A stretch of DNA of 64,000 nucleotides, taken from contig NZ_PJAR01000044.1 in assembly GCF_002836745.1 (NCBI RefSeq), positions 434,001 through 498,000 of the forward strand, in the 5' to 3' direction. A model generated the notes under the pieces. That model ran no database searches. It saw nothing but the letters and a program-made list of their open reading frames with translations, and was not told the origin of the DNA. Below are positions 34,664-42,842 of the stretch, in pieces (position 1 is the first letter of the stretch; each line of letters starts with the position of its first letter). Position numbers and translations under genes: made by a program. Source of the DNA: Glaciecola sp. 33A. GTDB lineage: Bacteria; Pseudomonadota; Gammaproteobacteria; Enterobacterales; Alteromonadaceae.

Positions 34664-35818
34664 ATGAATTTTGAATTAAATGAAGACCAAACCGCCTTCG
34701 CTGCAACAGCTAGACAATTTGCCGACCAGGAGCTTGCGCCTTTTGCGGCAAAATGGGATCGAGAACATTACTTCCCAATCGAAGCAATTCAAAAAGCCGG
34801 TGAACTCGGTTTTTGTAGCTTGTATACTCCGGAAGATGAAGGTGGTTTAGGTCTATCTCGCCTTGATTCTTCGATTATATTCGAACAGTTATCTACGGGA
34901 TGCACCACGACGACTGCGATGCTAACCATTCATAATATGGCAACTTGGATGATTGCGACATGGGGTACAGCGCAAGTTAAAGAAACGTGGATGCCAACAT
35001 TGGTGACAGGTGAAACCATTGCGAGTTATTGTTTAACTGAACCGGGTTCAGGCTCTGACGCTGCTTCAATGCGCACCAGCGCTAAGAAAACAGAGTCAGG
35101 TTATGTGCTAAATGGCGCTAAAGTGTTTATTTCTGGTGCGGGAGCAACTCAAGTTCTGGTCGTTATGGCTCGAACAGGTGAAGCCGGTGCCAGCGGTGTT
35201 TCTGCATTTGTAGTACCTGCGGATGCCAAAGGTGTCGAATACGGTAAAGCAGAGGAAAAAATGGGCTGGAATGCGCAGCCAACAAGAATGATTACGTTTG
35301 TTAATGTTGAAGTCAGTGCCAGTGCATTACTTGGCAATGAGGGCGAAGGTTTCAAGTTTGCAATGCAAGGGCTTGATGGTGGTCGCGTGAACATCGCTAC
35401 CTGCTCAATTGGTACGGCGCAACAAGCGTTGAATACCGCACAAGCTTACATGCAAGAAAGAACACAATTTGGTAAACCATTAGCTAGCTTTCAAGCGCTG
35501 CAATTTAAACTTGCTGACATGGCAACTGAATTAGTTGCCGCTCGCCAGATGGTGCGCCTAGCCGCAAGTAAACTAGATAATAACCACCCTGATAAAAGCA
35601 CATACTGCGCAATGGCAAAGCGTTTTGCTACCGATGTGGGTTTCGATGTTTGTAATCAAGCATTGCAAATTCATGGGGGTTACGGCTATATCAAAGAGTA
35701 TCCATTGGAGCGTCACGTGCGTGATGTAAGAGTGCATCAAATACTTGAGGGTACAAATGAAATTATGCGCGTTATTATCGGACGTCGTTTAATATCATCC
35801 AATATTGAAGTGCTTTAG
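34664..35818 (+). CDS. Acyl-CoA dehydrogenase, probably isobutyryl-CoA specific
   Basis: A 384-residue FAD enzyme that oxidises isobutyryl-CoA to methacrylyl-CoA in the valine pathway. Family features: substrate/FAD motif CLTEPGSGSDAASMRTSA, MGWNAQPTRMI, FGKPLASFQALQFKLADM and the C-terminal IHGGYGYIKEYP with the catalytic Glu362 in ILEGTNEIMR. The position of this Glu is that of short-chain acyl-CoA dehydrogenases. It starts 103 bases after mmsA and abuts the next gene (2 bases). Isobutyryl-CoA as substrate is inferred from the operon. Confidence 0.93.
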   Translation: MNFELNEDQTAFAATARQFADQELAPFAAKWDREHYFPIEAIQKAGELGFCSLYTPEDEGGLGLSRLDSSIIFEQLSTGCTTTTAMLTIHNMATWMIATWGTAQVKETWMPTLVTGETIASYCLTEPGSGSDAASMRTSAKKTESGYVLNGAKVFISGAGATQVLVVMARTGEAGASGVSAFVVPADAKGVEYGKAEEKMGWNAQPTRMITFVNVEVSASALLGNEGEGFKFAMQGLDGGRVNIATCSIGTAQQALNTAQAYMQERTQFGKPLASFQALQFKLADMATELVAARQMVRLAASKLDNNHPDKSTYCAMAKRFATDVGFDVCNQALQIHGGYGYIKEYPLERHVRDVRVHQILEGTNEIMRVIIGRRLISSNIEVL

Positions 35819-35820
35819 TT

Positions 35821-36987
35821 ATGGCAGTTATTGAAACTAAATTACTTTCACGTAACAAATCTGGCGAATACATAGGCGTTATCACCCTTAATAAAGAAAA
35901 ATCGTTAAATGCCTTGGATCTCGAAATGGTGCAGTTGATGACAGCATCCTTGGCGCAATGGCGCGATGACGATTCGGTAGTGGCAGTGTTCATTGATGCC
36001 TCAGGTCACAAAGCTTTTTGTGCTGGTGGTGATGTGGTTTCATTGTATCAATCAATGAAACTTATTCGCACTGAGCAGCAGCTTAAAGGCAAGTTGAAAC
36101 TTGAGCATCCGCCTCAGTTTTTTACTGACTTTTTTACTCAGGAATACAGTCTCGACTATTGTATACATACCTATCCAAAACCGATCATTACTTGGGGCAG
36201 TGGTATTGTAATGGGCGGTGGTTTAGGTTTATTCGCTGCGTCTAAGTTTGCCATAGCCACAAATACGTCGAGGTTCGCGATGCCCGAAATTAGTATCGGA
36301 TTATTCCCTGATGTTGGTGGCAGTTATTTTCTAAATAAAATGCCAGCGGGTGTTGGCTTGTTTTTAGCCTTAACTGGCGCTAGTTTCAATGGCCGCGATG
36401 CCTTCGATGTGAATCTTGCTAGTCATAAGCTTGGGTCTGAAAGCAAGCAAGCATTGCTAACTGAGTTAATACATATGAATGAGGTGTCTGCGCAAGACAT
36501 TGACGTTGCTTTATCCGCATTACAATTAGTTGATGAGCCCGAATTTAGTTCGGTTGATGCGAAACTTCAACCCAATTTTAAGCGTTTTCAACAATTAGCT
36601 GATGCGCCATCGTTGTCTGCAGTCGTCGCGCAATTAGCGATTATGGTTAGCTCTACAGAAGATGCTAGATGGTGGTTGAAAGCGCTAAAAACACTGCAAA
36701 GTGGCAGCCCGATCACTGCCAATATAATATTCGAACAACTAAAGCGGGGCAGAGGCTGCACCTTAGCTGACTGTTTTAGACAAGAACTTAGTGTAGCGTT
36801 ATGTTGTGGGATGTATGGAGAATTTGAAGAGGGTGTCAGAGCTTTGTTGATTGACAAGGATTTTACACCTGAATGGTTATATGAAAATTGTGATGATGTA
36901 CCGACAAGTTTGATCCATAAACATTTCACTTATTTCGATGATGCGACGAATCCTTTGCATCAACTTGAACAAACTTATGGAGGTTAG
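35821..36987 (+). CDS. 3-hydroxyisobutyryl-CoA hydrolase
   Basis: A 388-residue member of the crotonase superfamily, the HIBCH subgroup, which hydrolyses 3-hydroxyisobutyryl-CoA to free 3-hydroxyisobutyrate. It has KAFCAGGDVVSLY (oxyanion hole), GIVMGGGLGLFAASKFAIAT and the subgroup signature MPEISIGLFPDVGGSYFLNK. It is longer than ordinary enoyl-CoA hydratases (about 260 residues), which supports the hydrolase call. It starts 2 bases after the acyl-CoA dehydrogenase and ends 1 base before mmsB. A separate methacrylyl-CoA hydratase is not in this operon, and must come from elsewhere or be covered by a paralogue. Confidence 0.92.
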   Translation: MAVIETKLLSRNKSGEYIGVITLNKEKSLNALDLEMVQLMTASLAQWRDDDSVVAVFIDASGHKAFCAGGDVVSLYQSMKLIRTEQQLKGKLKLEHPPQFFTDFFTQEYSLDYCIHTYPKPIITWGSGIVMGGGLGLFAASKFAIATNTSRFAMPEISIGLFPDVGGSYFLNKMPAGVGLFLALTGASFNGRDAFDVNLASHKLGSESKQALLTELIHMNEVSAQDIDVALSALQLVDEPEFSSVDAKLQPNFKRFQQLADAPSLSAVVAQLAIMVSSTEDARWWLKALKTLQSGSPITANIIFEQLKRGRGCTLADCFRQELSVALCCGMYGEFEEGVRALLIDKDFTPEWLYENCDDVPTSLIHKHFTYFDDATNPLHQLEQTYGG

Positions 36988-36988
36988 T

Positions 36989-37876
36989 ATGGCGAAGATT
37001 GCATTTTTCGGGTTAGGTAACATGGGAGCATCCATGGCTAAAAACTTGGTCAAAGCACAGTTCAACGTCACCGTTTTCGATCTTGTTGGTTCACAAGTAG
37101 AGTTGTTAGCCGAGGCTGGCGCAACACCAAGTAACAGTGTTAAACAGGCCGTTGAGAGTGCAGATATCATTATTTCTATGCTGCCAGCAGGCAAACACGT
37201 TGAATCCCTTTATTTTGACCAAGACGGTATTGTAAATAATATTTCAGCGAAGTCCTTATTTATCGATTGCAGTACGATAGAATCAAGCACCGCCAAAAGT
37301 ATTGGTGCACAACTACAGGCACACGGTCATCGATTTATTGATGCGCCGGTATCGGGCGGTGTGGCTGGAGCCGCAGCGGGTACCTTAACTTTTATAGTGG
37401 GTGGCGAGAAAGTTGATTTTGATGAAGCTCTAGGTTGCTTGCAAGCGATGGGCAAGAATATATTTCATGCTGGTGGCATTGGTGCGGGTCAAGTGGCTAA
37501 AATATGCAATAACATGTTACTCGCAATTTTAATGGCGGGTACATCAGAAGCGCTGCAATTGGGCATCGACAATGGTTTAGACCCTAAAGTCATGTCCGAT
37601 ATTATGTTGCAAAGTTCAGGACGGAATTGGACATTAGAGCTGTATAACCCTTGCCCTGGTGTGATGGCTAATGTGCCATCATCAAATGATTATCAAGGTG
37701 GTTTTTTGGTTGATCTAATGAACAAAGATCTGGGCTTAGCTATGGGCACAGCGGCAAATAATCAATCCGTCGTACCCTTGGGTCAATTGGCTAAGTCGTT
37801 ATTCCAAATGCATGGCAATGCAGGTAATGGTAATTTAGACTTCTCTAGCATCTTCAATGCCTATAAACACGGCTAA
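36989..37876 (+). CDS. mmsB: 3-hydroxyisobutyrate dehydrogenase
   Basis: Oxidises 3-hydroxyisobutyrate to methylmalonate semialdehyde with NAD. From ATG 36989 (GGAGG 5 bases upstream) the 295-residue protein begins MAKIAFFGLGNMGASMAKNL, the Rossmann motif of beta-hydroxyacid dehydrogenases. A frame upstream overlapping the preceding gene is unconserved and was not used. DAPVSGGVAGAAAGTLTFIV and the catalytic Lys in GAGQVAKICNNML are present. Its product is the substrate of MmsA, so the operon encodes successive steps. It is the last gene of the operon. Confidence 0.95.
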   Translation: MAKIAFFGLGNMGASMAKNLVKAQFNVTVFDLVGSQVELLAEAGATPSNSVKQAVESADIIISMLPAGKHVESLYFDQDGIVNNISAKSLFIDCSTIESSTAKSIGAQLQAHGHRFIDAPVSGGVAGAAAGTLTFIVGGEKVDFDEALGCLQAMGKNIFHAGGIGAGQVAKICNNMLLAILMAGTSEALQLGIDNGLDPKVMSDIMLQSSGRNWTLELYNPCPGVMANVPSSNDYQGGFLVDLMNKDLGLAMGTAANNQSVVPLGQLAKSLFQMHGNAGNGNLDFSSIFNAYKHG

Positions 37877-37945
37877 CGTCGCTTCTGAGATTGTATGAGG
37901 GTGTGATACCATGCCCTTATATTAACAAACGAAGCTTTCATCATT

Positions 37946-39004
37946 ATGTGGCAATGCCCACTTTGTAAATTACCTCTAAAAACACATCAAACCGATGCGC
38001 CTGGCAGACTCTTGAAAACGTGGTTATGTGAAAATAATCATAGTTTTGATAAAGCAAAGCAGGGCTATGTTAATTTGCTACCAGTGCAAAACAAGCGATC
38101 TAAAATGCCTGGCGATGATGTTGAAATGGTCGCTGCCAGAACTACTTTTTTTGCCGAAAAACCGTATGCGCCTCTCGTGATAAGACTGTCCGAAGTAATA
38201 CGCTGCGTAGCTATGCGAGATACAGCTGGTTTTTTTGTGCCGTGTAACTCGTCTAATACGACTGGGATGCCCCTCAAAGTATACGATTCAGGCTGTGGTG
38301 AGGGGCATTATCTTGCCGAGCTTTCTGCGCAACTTGTAGACGCTAACTTAAGTGCAGATTTAAGTGCAGATTTACGTATTAACAAGGACACTGCGACGAC
38401 TCCTTTTGTATTTGCAGGACACGATATTTCTAAAGCGGCAGTGATCAGCGCAGCAAAGAGAAATAAGCATAAACAATTAGTTGTTGCCTCCACTATAAAC
38501 ATCCCTGTTTTGGACAGCTCACAAGATATTATTTTACAAGTTTTTGCACCAGCATGCGCGGGCGAATATGCACGAATTTTGCATTCCAATGGTGTTCTTA
38601 TTACGGTAGATCCAGCACCAAAACATTTGTTTGAATTGAAAGAAATAGTGTATGAAAAACCCGAGTTTCATCAAAAGCATAGTGCAGTTCTGACCGGATT
38701 CGAGATTATTCAACAGCATCATATTGGCTTCAGTGTTTCCTTAAATAGTGCGGAGGTACGTTTGGCATTGTTAAAAATGACCCCTTTTTACTGGAAAACA
38801 AATGACACACAACGTGCGTTAATCCAGATCAGATTGATGCAAGTAACCGCGGATTTTGTGATTACAGTTTGGCAACAAAGTAAAGGCGCTGAAGGTAACA
38901 AAGCGACGCTCAGTGACTCAACGGATGTAGACGCGCCTGAGAATGGTGTTGCGCATGATAACGCGTTAGAGAAAGATTCAACTGACATAGAGAACGAATT
39001 ATGA
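37946..39004 (+). CDS. rlmA: 23S rRNA (guanine745-N1)-methyltransferase, extended
   Basis: Methylates G745 of 23S rRNA with AdoMet. The N-terminal zinc finger is seen (Cys4, Cys7, then CENNH), followed by FDKAKQGYVNLLPVQNKRSK, a segment diagnostic of RlmA, and GDDVEMVAAR. AdoMet motif I is VYDSGCGEGHYLAEL. At 352 residues it is about 80 longer than the E. coli enzyme: one extra segment before motif I, one after it holding a 12-base tandem duplication (SADLSADL), and an acidic 40-residue tail after WQQSKGAEG. The tail overlaps the start of gmhB by 4 bases. Core function is likely kept. Confidence 0.9.
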   Translation: MWQCPLCKLPLKTHQTDAPGRLLKTWLCENNHSFDKAKQGYVNLLPVQNKRSKMPGDDVEMVAARTTFFAEKPYAPLVIRLSEVIRCVAMRDTAGFFVPCNSSNTTGMPLKVYDSGCGEGHYLAELSAQLVDANLSADLSADLRINKDTATTPFVFAGHDISKAAVISAAKRNKHKQLVVASTINIPVLDSSQDIILQVFAPACAGEYARILHSNGVLITVDPAPKHLFELKEIVYEKPEFHQKHSAVLTGFEIIQQHHIGFSVSLNSAEVRLALLKMTPFYWKTNDTQRALIQIRLMQVTADFVITVWQQSKGAEGNKATLSDSTDVDAPENGVAHDNALEKDSTDIENEL

Positions 39005-39576
39005 ACAAGGCGCTATTTTTAGACCGAGATGGCGTGATAAATGTCAATCACGGTTATGTTTATCGAACCAGCGACTTTGATTTCATGCAAGGTATTTTTG
39101 ATCTTGTTCAACGTGCAAATGCACAGGGCTATAAAGTCATTGTGGTTACCAATCAGTCTGGTATTGGTCGCGGTATGTATACCGAGTCTGACTTTGAAGC
39201 GTTAAGTGTATGGATGCTTTGTGAATTTACGAAGCGTGGCGCTATCATTGATGACGTTCTTTTTTGTCCACATCACCCCGAAGCAAAGCTCCCAGAATAT
39301 AAAAAAATGTGCGAATGCAGAAAGCCTAAAGCCGGTATGCTTAAAACCGCGGCCTCTAAACACAATATCTGCCTTGCTAATAGTATGATGGTGGGAGATA
39401 AGCTATCAGACGTTGAAGCTGCAATAGAGGCAGGTCTTCGTGAGGTTGTCTGGTTTAATCCTGAATTCATAGAACCAACACAGACGAGTACTGCTGAATT
39501 TCAGGCTAAGTCGCTCTCCTGTAAACTAACGTCGATAAAGAGGAGTCACAGCCTCTGGACAATAATAACGGCCTAA
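39001..39576 (+). CDS. gmhB: D-glycero-beta-D-manno-heptose-1,7-bisphosphate 7-phosphatase
   Basis: A HAD-superfamily phosphatase that makes ADP-heptose precursors for lipopolysaccharide core. The 191-residue product has the HAD motif FLDRDGVINV, VVTNQSGIGRGMYT, the zinc-binding pattern CPHHPE.......C.CRKPKAGM, and GDKLSDVEAA. It overlaps rlmA by 4 bases (ATGA), so both are co-translated. The last 20 residues after LSCKLTSIK are unlike the usual end but short. The family length is about 180-190. Confidence 0.94.
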   Translation: MNKALFLDRDGVINVNHGYVYRTSDFDFMQGIFDLVQRANAQGYKVIVVTNQSGIGRGMYTESDFEALSVWMLCEFTKRGAIIDDVLFCPHHPEAKLPEYKKMCECRKPKAGMLKTAASKHNICLANSMMVGDKLSDVEAAIEAGLREVVWFNPEFIEPTQTSTAEFQAKSLSCKLTSIKRSHSLWTIITA

Positions 39577-40202
39577 CTTGTATGCTAATTGGCAGCTGAC
39601 TTTTTTGATTTTGTCGTTTTAATTCAGAAAATTCGGCATAAAAAGAAGTTGATAAGATGAAAAGTGAATTTTTATTAGCCGCGGCTCATAAATTAAAACT
39701 CCATTGGTCAGTATGTATGGATTCTGTGAATTATGAATGGACGTAAGGTAGAAGTTCTGCAATTTGCTCTCACCTTTCTTTCGCATTGGCAAGGTTTTCA
39801 GAATCAGTTGTGGTATCAAATTCACCTCTATATAAAAGCGGTTGGAGATAAACTATTGGCATAGCCACATAAAGCAAGTTCACGTCTTCAGTTAATTAAC
39901 AAACAGTTATTGCTCGCTGCACCACGTTTTCATACTCAGCATTGAAATCAATTGCGACAACAATTTTGTTATAAATACTCATGATTAATAGACCAAACTA
40001 GTTTGATAGATTTGCCCTTTCTTTGTTTTCATGAACAGTTTCCTTTAAAAATTCCATGTGAGCTAACAACACAATTACCTATATGTTGCTAAGAATCTAT
40101 TCGGTGTTTTACTTAATAAATTGTGTGAATGACTTAATTGGATTTATTAAGTGAGTCGATGAATCAGGGCTTGTTTAGTCGCTCAACACTCAGGAAGCAT
40201 CA
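39577..40202. other. Intergenic stretch containing a uspA pseudogene
   Basis: No intact gene. Most of the left part is the broken universal-stress-protein gene on the minus strand (39600-39982). The right part, 39983-40202, is AT-rich with no gene and includes the probable promoter region of the small gene at 40203. Confidence 0.5.
39600..39982 (-). pseudogene. Universal stress protein (UspA family) pseudogene
   Basis: Read on the minus strand from ATG 39982 the frame gives MSIYNKIVVAIDFNAEYENV, then a TAA, LTEDVNLLYVAMPIVYL, a further TGA after LANAKER, another stop after EQIAELLPYVHS, and a fourth later. All pieces stay in the same frame. The start with KIVVAID and the VNLLYVAMP strand are typical of UspA. 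Four in-frame stops and no indels suggest point-mutation decay rather than a deletion. It sits between gmhB and the zinc-related pair, with no obvious functional link to either. Confidence 0.75.
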
Positions 40203-40565
40203 ATGCAGATCTTATCAATCTTAACTGTCGACAGATTCTTAATTAGACGTTATATTATAACAAATATGCATTTATTTACTTCACACTATTTAAGAAAGCA
40301 AAAATCACTGTTGAAATATTTACTGGTGATCATTGTCCTATTTTCTGTTTTTTCTGAATGTCACCGTTTCGCTCATGCACTGCAGAGTGAGCAACAATGC
40401 CAGTTATGTTTGAGCTCTTTTGATTTTGAACACGCTTTACCAGTTAACGTTACGTTTTTTGACATTGAACGAAAAACCTATACTCCAATTGAACTACGTT
40501 ATTGGCCTTTTTACTCTCTATTCAAAGCTCAATTTGGCAATAGAGACCCGCCTTTATTTCTCTGA
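40203..40565 (+). CDS. Small membrane-anchored protein next to a zinc receptor
   Basis: A 120-residue protein with one hydrophobic segment (LLKYLLVIIVLFSVFSECHRF) and a periplasmic part containing HRFAHALQSEQQCQLCLSSF, in which His and Cys residues (HxxxH..., CxxC) could bind metal, and a final GNRDPPLFL. Proteins with such His/Cys and RDPP features are often found beside TonB receptors for metals. ATG 40203 has AGGAAG five bases upstream; ATG 40266 would give 99 residues and lies directly after a Zur-type box. The box therefore decides between them: if Zur acts at the promoter, 40266 is more likely. Function is inferred from context. Confidence 0.6.
   Translation: MQILSILTVDRFLIRRYIITNMHLFTSHYLRKQKSLLKYLLVIIVLFSVFSECHRFAHALQSEQQCQLCLSSFDFEHALPVNVTFFDIERKTYTPIELRYWPFYSLFKAQFGNRDPPLFL
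40249..40261. promoter_or_regulatory. Zur box core
   Basis: GTTATATTATAAC has the form GTTATA-N-TATAAC, the core of the Zur (zinc uptake regulator) operator of gammaproteobacteria. It lies 5 bases before ATG 40266 and 390 bases before the ZnuD-like receptor. The flanks (AC, AAAT) match the full consensus only partly. Confidence 0.65.
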
Positions 40566-40649
40566 AATTCATAGCATAACCATTTGTTAATACTGGGTAT
40601 CTTTTGATAGCTCAGTGAGTTTTGATTTGTAATTTAGAGATAATATATA

Positions 40650-42770
40650 ATGAAAGTAAAATATTCGGCGATCGTTCTAGCTGTTTTTGCAGCGTTAAGC
40701 CAAAATTCAGATGCAGTAGAAAAAAAGATTCAAAAAGATGAAAGTGACATAGAGACAATATTAATCACCGCATCGCCTTTTCAGCGCACAATACTAGAAT
40801 CCAGTGTACCCGTGACAATCCTCAGTGGAGAAGAGTTAGATCAACATCAGGCTGCAACGTTAGGCGAGACCCTCAAAAATGTGCCTGGTGTTCATAGTTC
40901 GTATTTTGGTCCAGTGGCGAGCAGCCCGATCATTCGTGGTTTGGATGGTCCTCGTATCAAAGTCTTGCAAAATGGCCTAGGTGCCTCTGATGCATCGCGT
41001 GTTGGACCCGATCATCAAGTATCTACCGAAACCTCTACAGCAAGCCAAATTGAGATACTGAGAGGACCAGCCACTCTGCTATACGGCAGTGGTGCAATTG
41101 GTGGCGTGGTAAATGTTGTGGATAATCGACTACCAGTCACTAGGCAGGAAGGCCTTATTGGTGAAGTTTTTGCGCAATACGACAACGTTGCGGACGCTAC
41201 AACAATTTCAACAGATTTAAACGCAGGGGTAGGCGATTTTGTAGTGCACCTAGATGCATACAATCGCAGCACCAACGATTATAAAATTCCGGTGCCAGCA
41301 AACATAAACGAGCAAGGTGGTAGCACTAAGTTGTCTAACTCTGCTATGGACGCAGATGGGTATAATCTGGGTGCTGGTTGGATTCAAGATGACACGGTTG
41401 TTGCGCTGGCATATGGAAAAATGAATTCTGAGTATGGCTTACCCGGAGAAGAAGGCGTATTTATAAAATTAAAACAGGACAGGTATCAAGGTGTTGTCGA
41501 CTGGAATAATTTAGACGGCTTTGTAAACGCGGTGCATTGGCAAAATGCTTATACAGACTACGAGCATTCTGAAATTGACGTGGTCGAGGTTGGCACTACG
41601 TTTAAAAACGAGAGCATAGAGTCTAGACTGTGGGGCGAGCATGTGGCTGTGTTTGGTTGGAAGGGTGTGTTAGGTCTACATTACAACAATAGTGATTTTG
41701 AGGCCATTGGTGAAGAGGCTTTCACACCGCCAACGAAAACAGACAGTCTTGCCCTATTTTTAATGGAAGAACGCCAAACTGGCGCATTTATATGGCAAAT
41801 AGGCACCCGAATTGAGCAAGTAACTCATACTGTTAATAATGACTTTTTTGCTGCACGTGATCCGCAGCAAAGTATTGCCTTTGCTGATACCGATTATGTT
41901 GCACTGTCTGGATCTGCGGGTGTTGTTTACAAAATTGATAGTGACAACACGTTAGCGTTTAACTATGCTTACTCAGAACGCGCACCTTCTGCATCTGAAT
42001 TTTTCTCATATGGGCCGCACATCGGATCGGGCACTTATGAAATTGGTGGTGGCTTTGAGATAACTAACAATAATGATCAACAGACTGTTGTTCAAACTGC
42101 AAACGATATGGATAAAGAGGTATCCAATAACGTTGACTTAAGCTATCGTTTTAACACAGATGATTTGAATGCAAGCGTCAGTATTTTCCACAACCAAGTT
42201 GACAACTACATTTTCGAAGATTTTACTAACTTAGTGTTTAGTGATGGAGGGTTAGTTTCATCACAAGTGTTTGCTGACCAAGTTGCTACTTTGGGAGAAT
42301 CTGCAGATGAAGCTGGCGGTTTACCTGTTGTTGTATTTGCTCAACAAAACGCCAAACTATATGGTTACGAAGCTCAAATCGATTGGCACTTAAACGACCA
42401 CTGGCGTATAGAAGCATTTACCGATTACACCCGAGCTAAGTTAGCTTCAGGTCTTAATGTACCTAGAATTCCTCCGATGAGAATTGGTTCGTCGGCTCAT
42501 TATGAATCTGGCAATTGGCATACCGAGATGGAGGTTATTCGAAATAGTAAACAAGATAAAATAGCGATGAATGAAACTGATACCAGAGGTTATACAATGG
42601 TTTCCGCGTCTGCTAATTACTACCTTGCTCTGGATAATGTAGATATGACGATTTACATAAAAGGAGATAACTTAACAAATCAGGAAGCCAGAGTTCATTC
42701 ATCTTACTTAAAAGACGCAGCACCGTTATCAAGTCGTTCGTTTAGTATTGGCGTGCGTGCGCGCTTTTAA
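40650..42770 (+). CDS. TonB-dependent outer-membrane receptor, ZnuD-type (zinc)
   Basis: A 706-residue outer-membrane receptor that imports ligands with energy from TonB. Signal peptide (about 1-22), a TonB-box region ETILITAS, the plug domain with LGETLKNVPGVHSSYFGPVA, SPIIRGLDGPRIKVLQNGLG and EILRGPATLLYGSGAIGGVV, and a 22-strand barrel ending with Phe (IGVRARF). The plug motif DASRVGPDHQ and the downstream VVNVVDNRLP are typical of the ZnuD/TdfJ zinc subgroup. The Zur box upstream of the adjacent small gene supports zinc as ligand. The gap of 84 bases suggests a shared operon. Heme or another metal is not excluded. Confidence 0.86.
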   Translation: MKVKYSAIVLAVFAALSQNSDAVEKKIQKDESDIETILITASPFQRTILESSVPVTILSGEELDQHQAATLGETLKNVPGVHSSYFGPVASSPIIRGLDGPRIKVLQNGLGASDASRVGPDHQVSTETSTASQIEILRGPATLLYGSGAIGGVVNVVDNRLPVTRQEGLIGEVFAQYDNVADATTISTDLNAGVGDFVVHLDAYNRSTNDYKIPVPANINEQGGSTKLSNSAMDADGYNLGAGWIQDDTVVALAYGKMNSEYGLPGEEGVFIKLKQDRYQGVVDWNNLDGFVNAVHWQNAYTDYEHSEIDVVEVGTTFKNESIESRLWGEHVAVFGWKGVLGLHYNNSDFEAIGEEAFTPPTKTDSLALFLMEERQTGAFIWQIGTRIEQVTHTVNNDFFAARDPQQSIAFADTDYVALSGSAGVVYKIDSDNTLAFNYAYSERAPSASEFFSYGPHIGSGTYEIGGGFEITNNNDQQTVVQTANDMDKEVSNNVDLSYRFNTDDLNASVSIFHNQVDNYIFEDFTNLVFSDGGLVSSQVFADQVATLGESADEAGGLPVVVFAQQNAKLYGYEAQIDWHLNDHWRIEAFTDYTRAKLASGLNVPRIPPMRIGSSAHYESGNWHTEMEVIRNSKQDKIAMNETDTRGYTMVSASANYYLALDNVDMTIYIKGDNLTNQEARVHSSYLKDAAPLSSRSFSIGVRARF

Positions 42771-42784
42771 GAACTCTTGACAAT

Positions 42785-42816
42785 AAAAAGCGGATGCTAA
42801 AAAGTGTCCGCTTTTT
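42785..42816. terminator. Terminator between the TonB receptor and yejM
   Basis: AAAAAGCGGA, 12-base loop, TCCGCTTTTT: 10 perfect pairs with A and T tracts, shared by convergent genes. Confidence 0.85.
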
Positions 42817-42842
42817 ACTTATTATCAAGTCATTGCGTGAAT

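Noticed and set aside
39619-39825. 68-codon minus-strand frame near gmhB
   Set aside because: A shifted frame of the uspA pseudogene; the true pseudogene frame gives clear UspA similarity.
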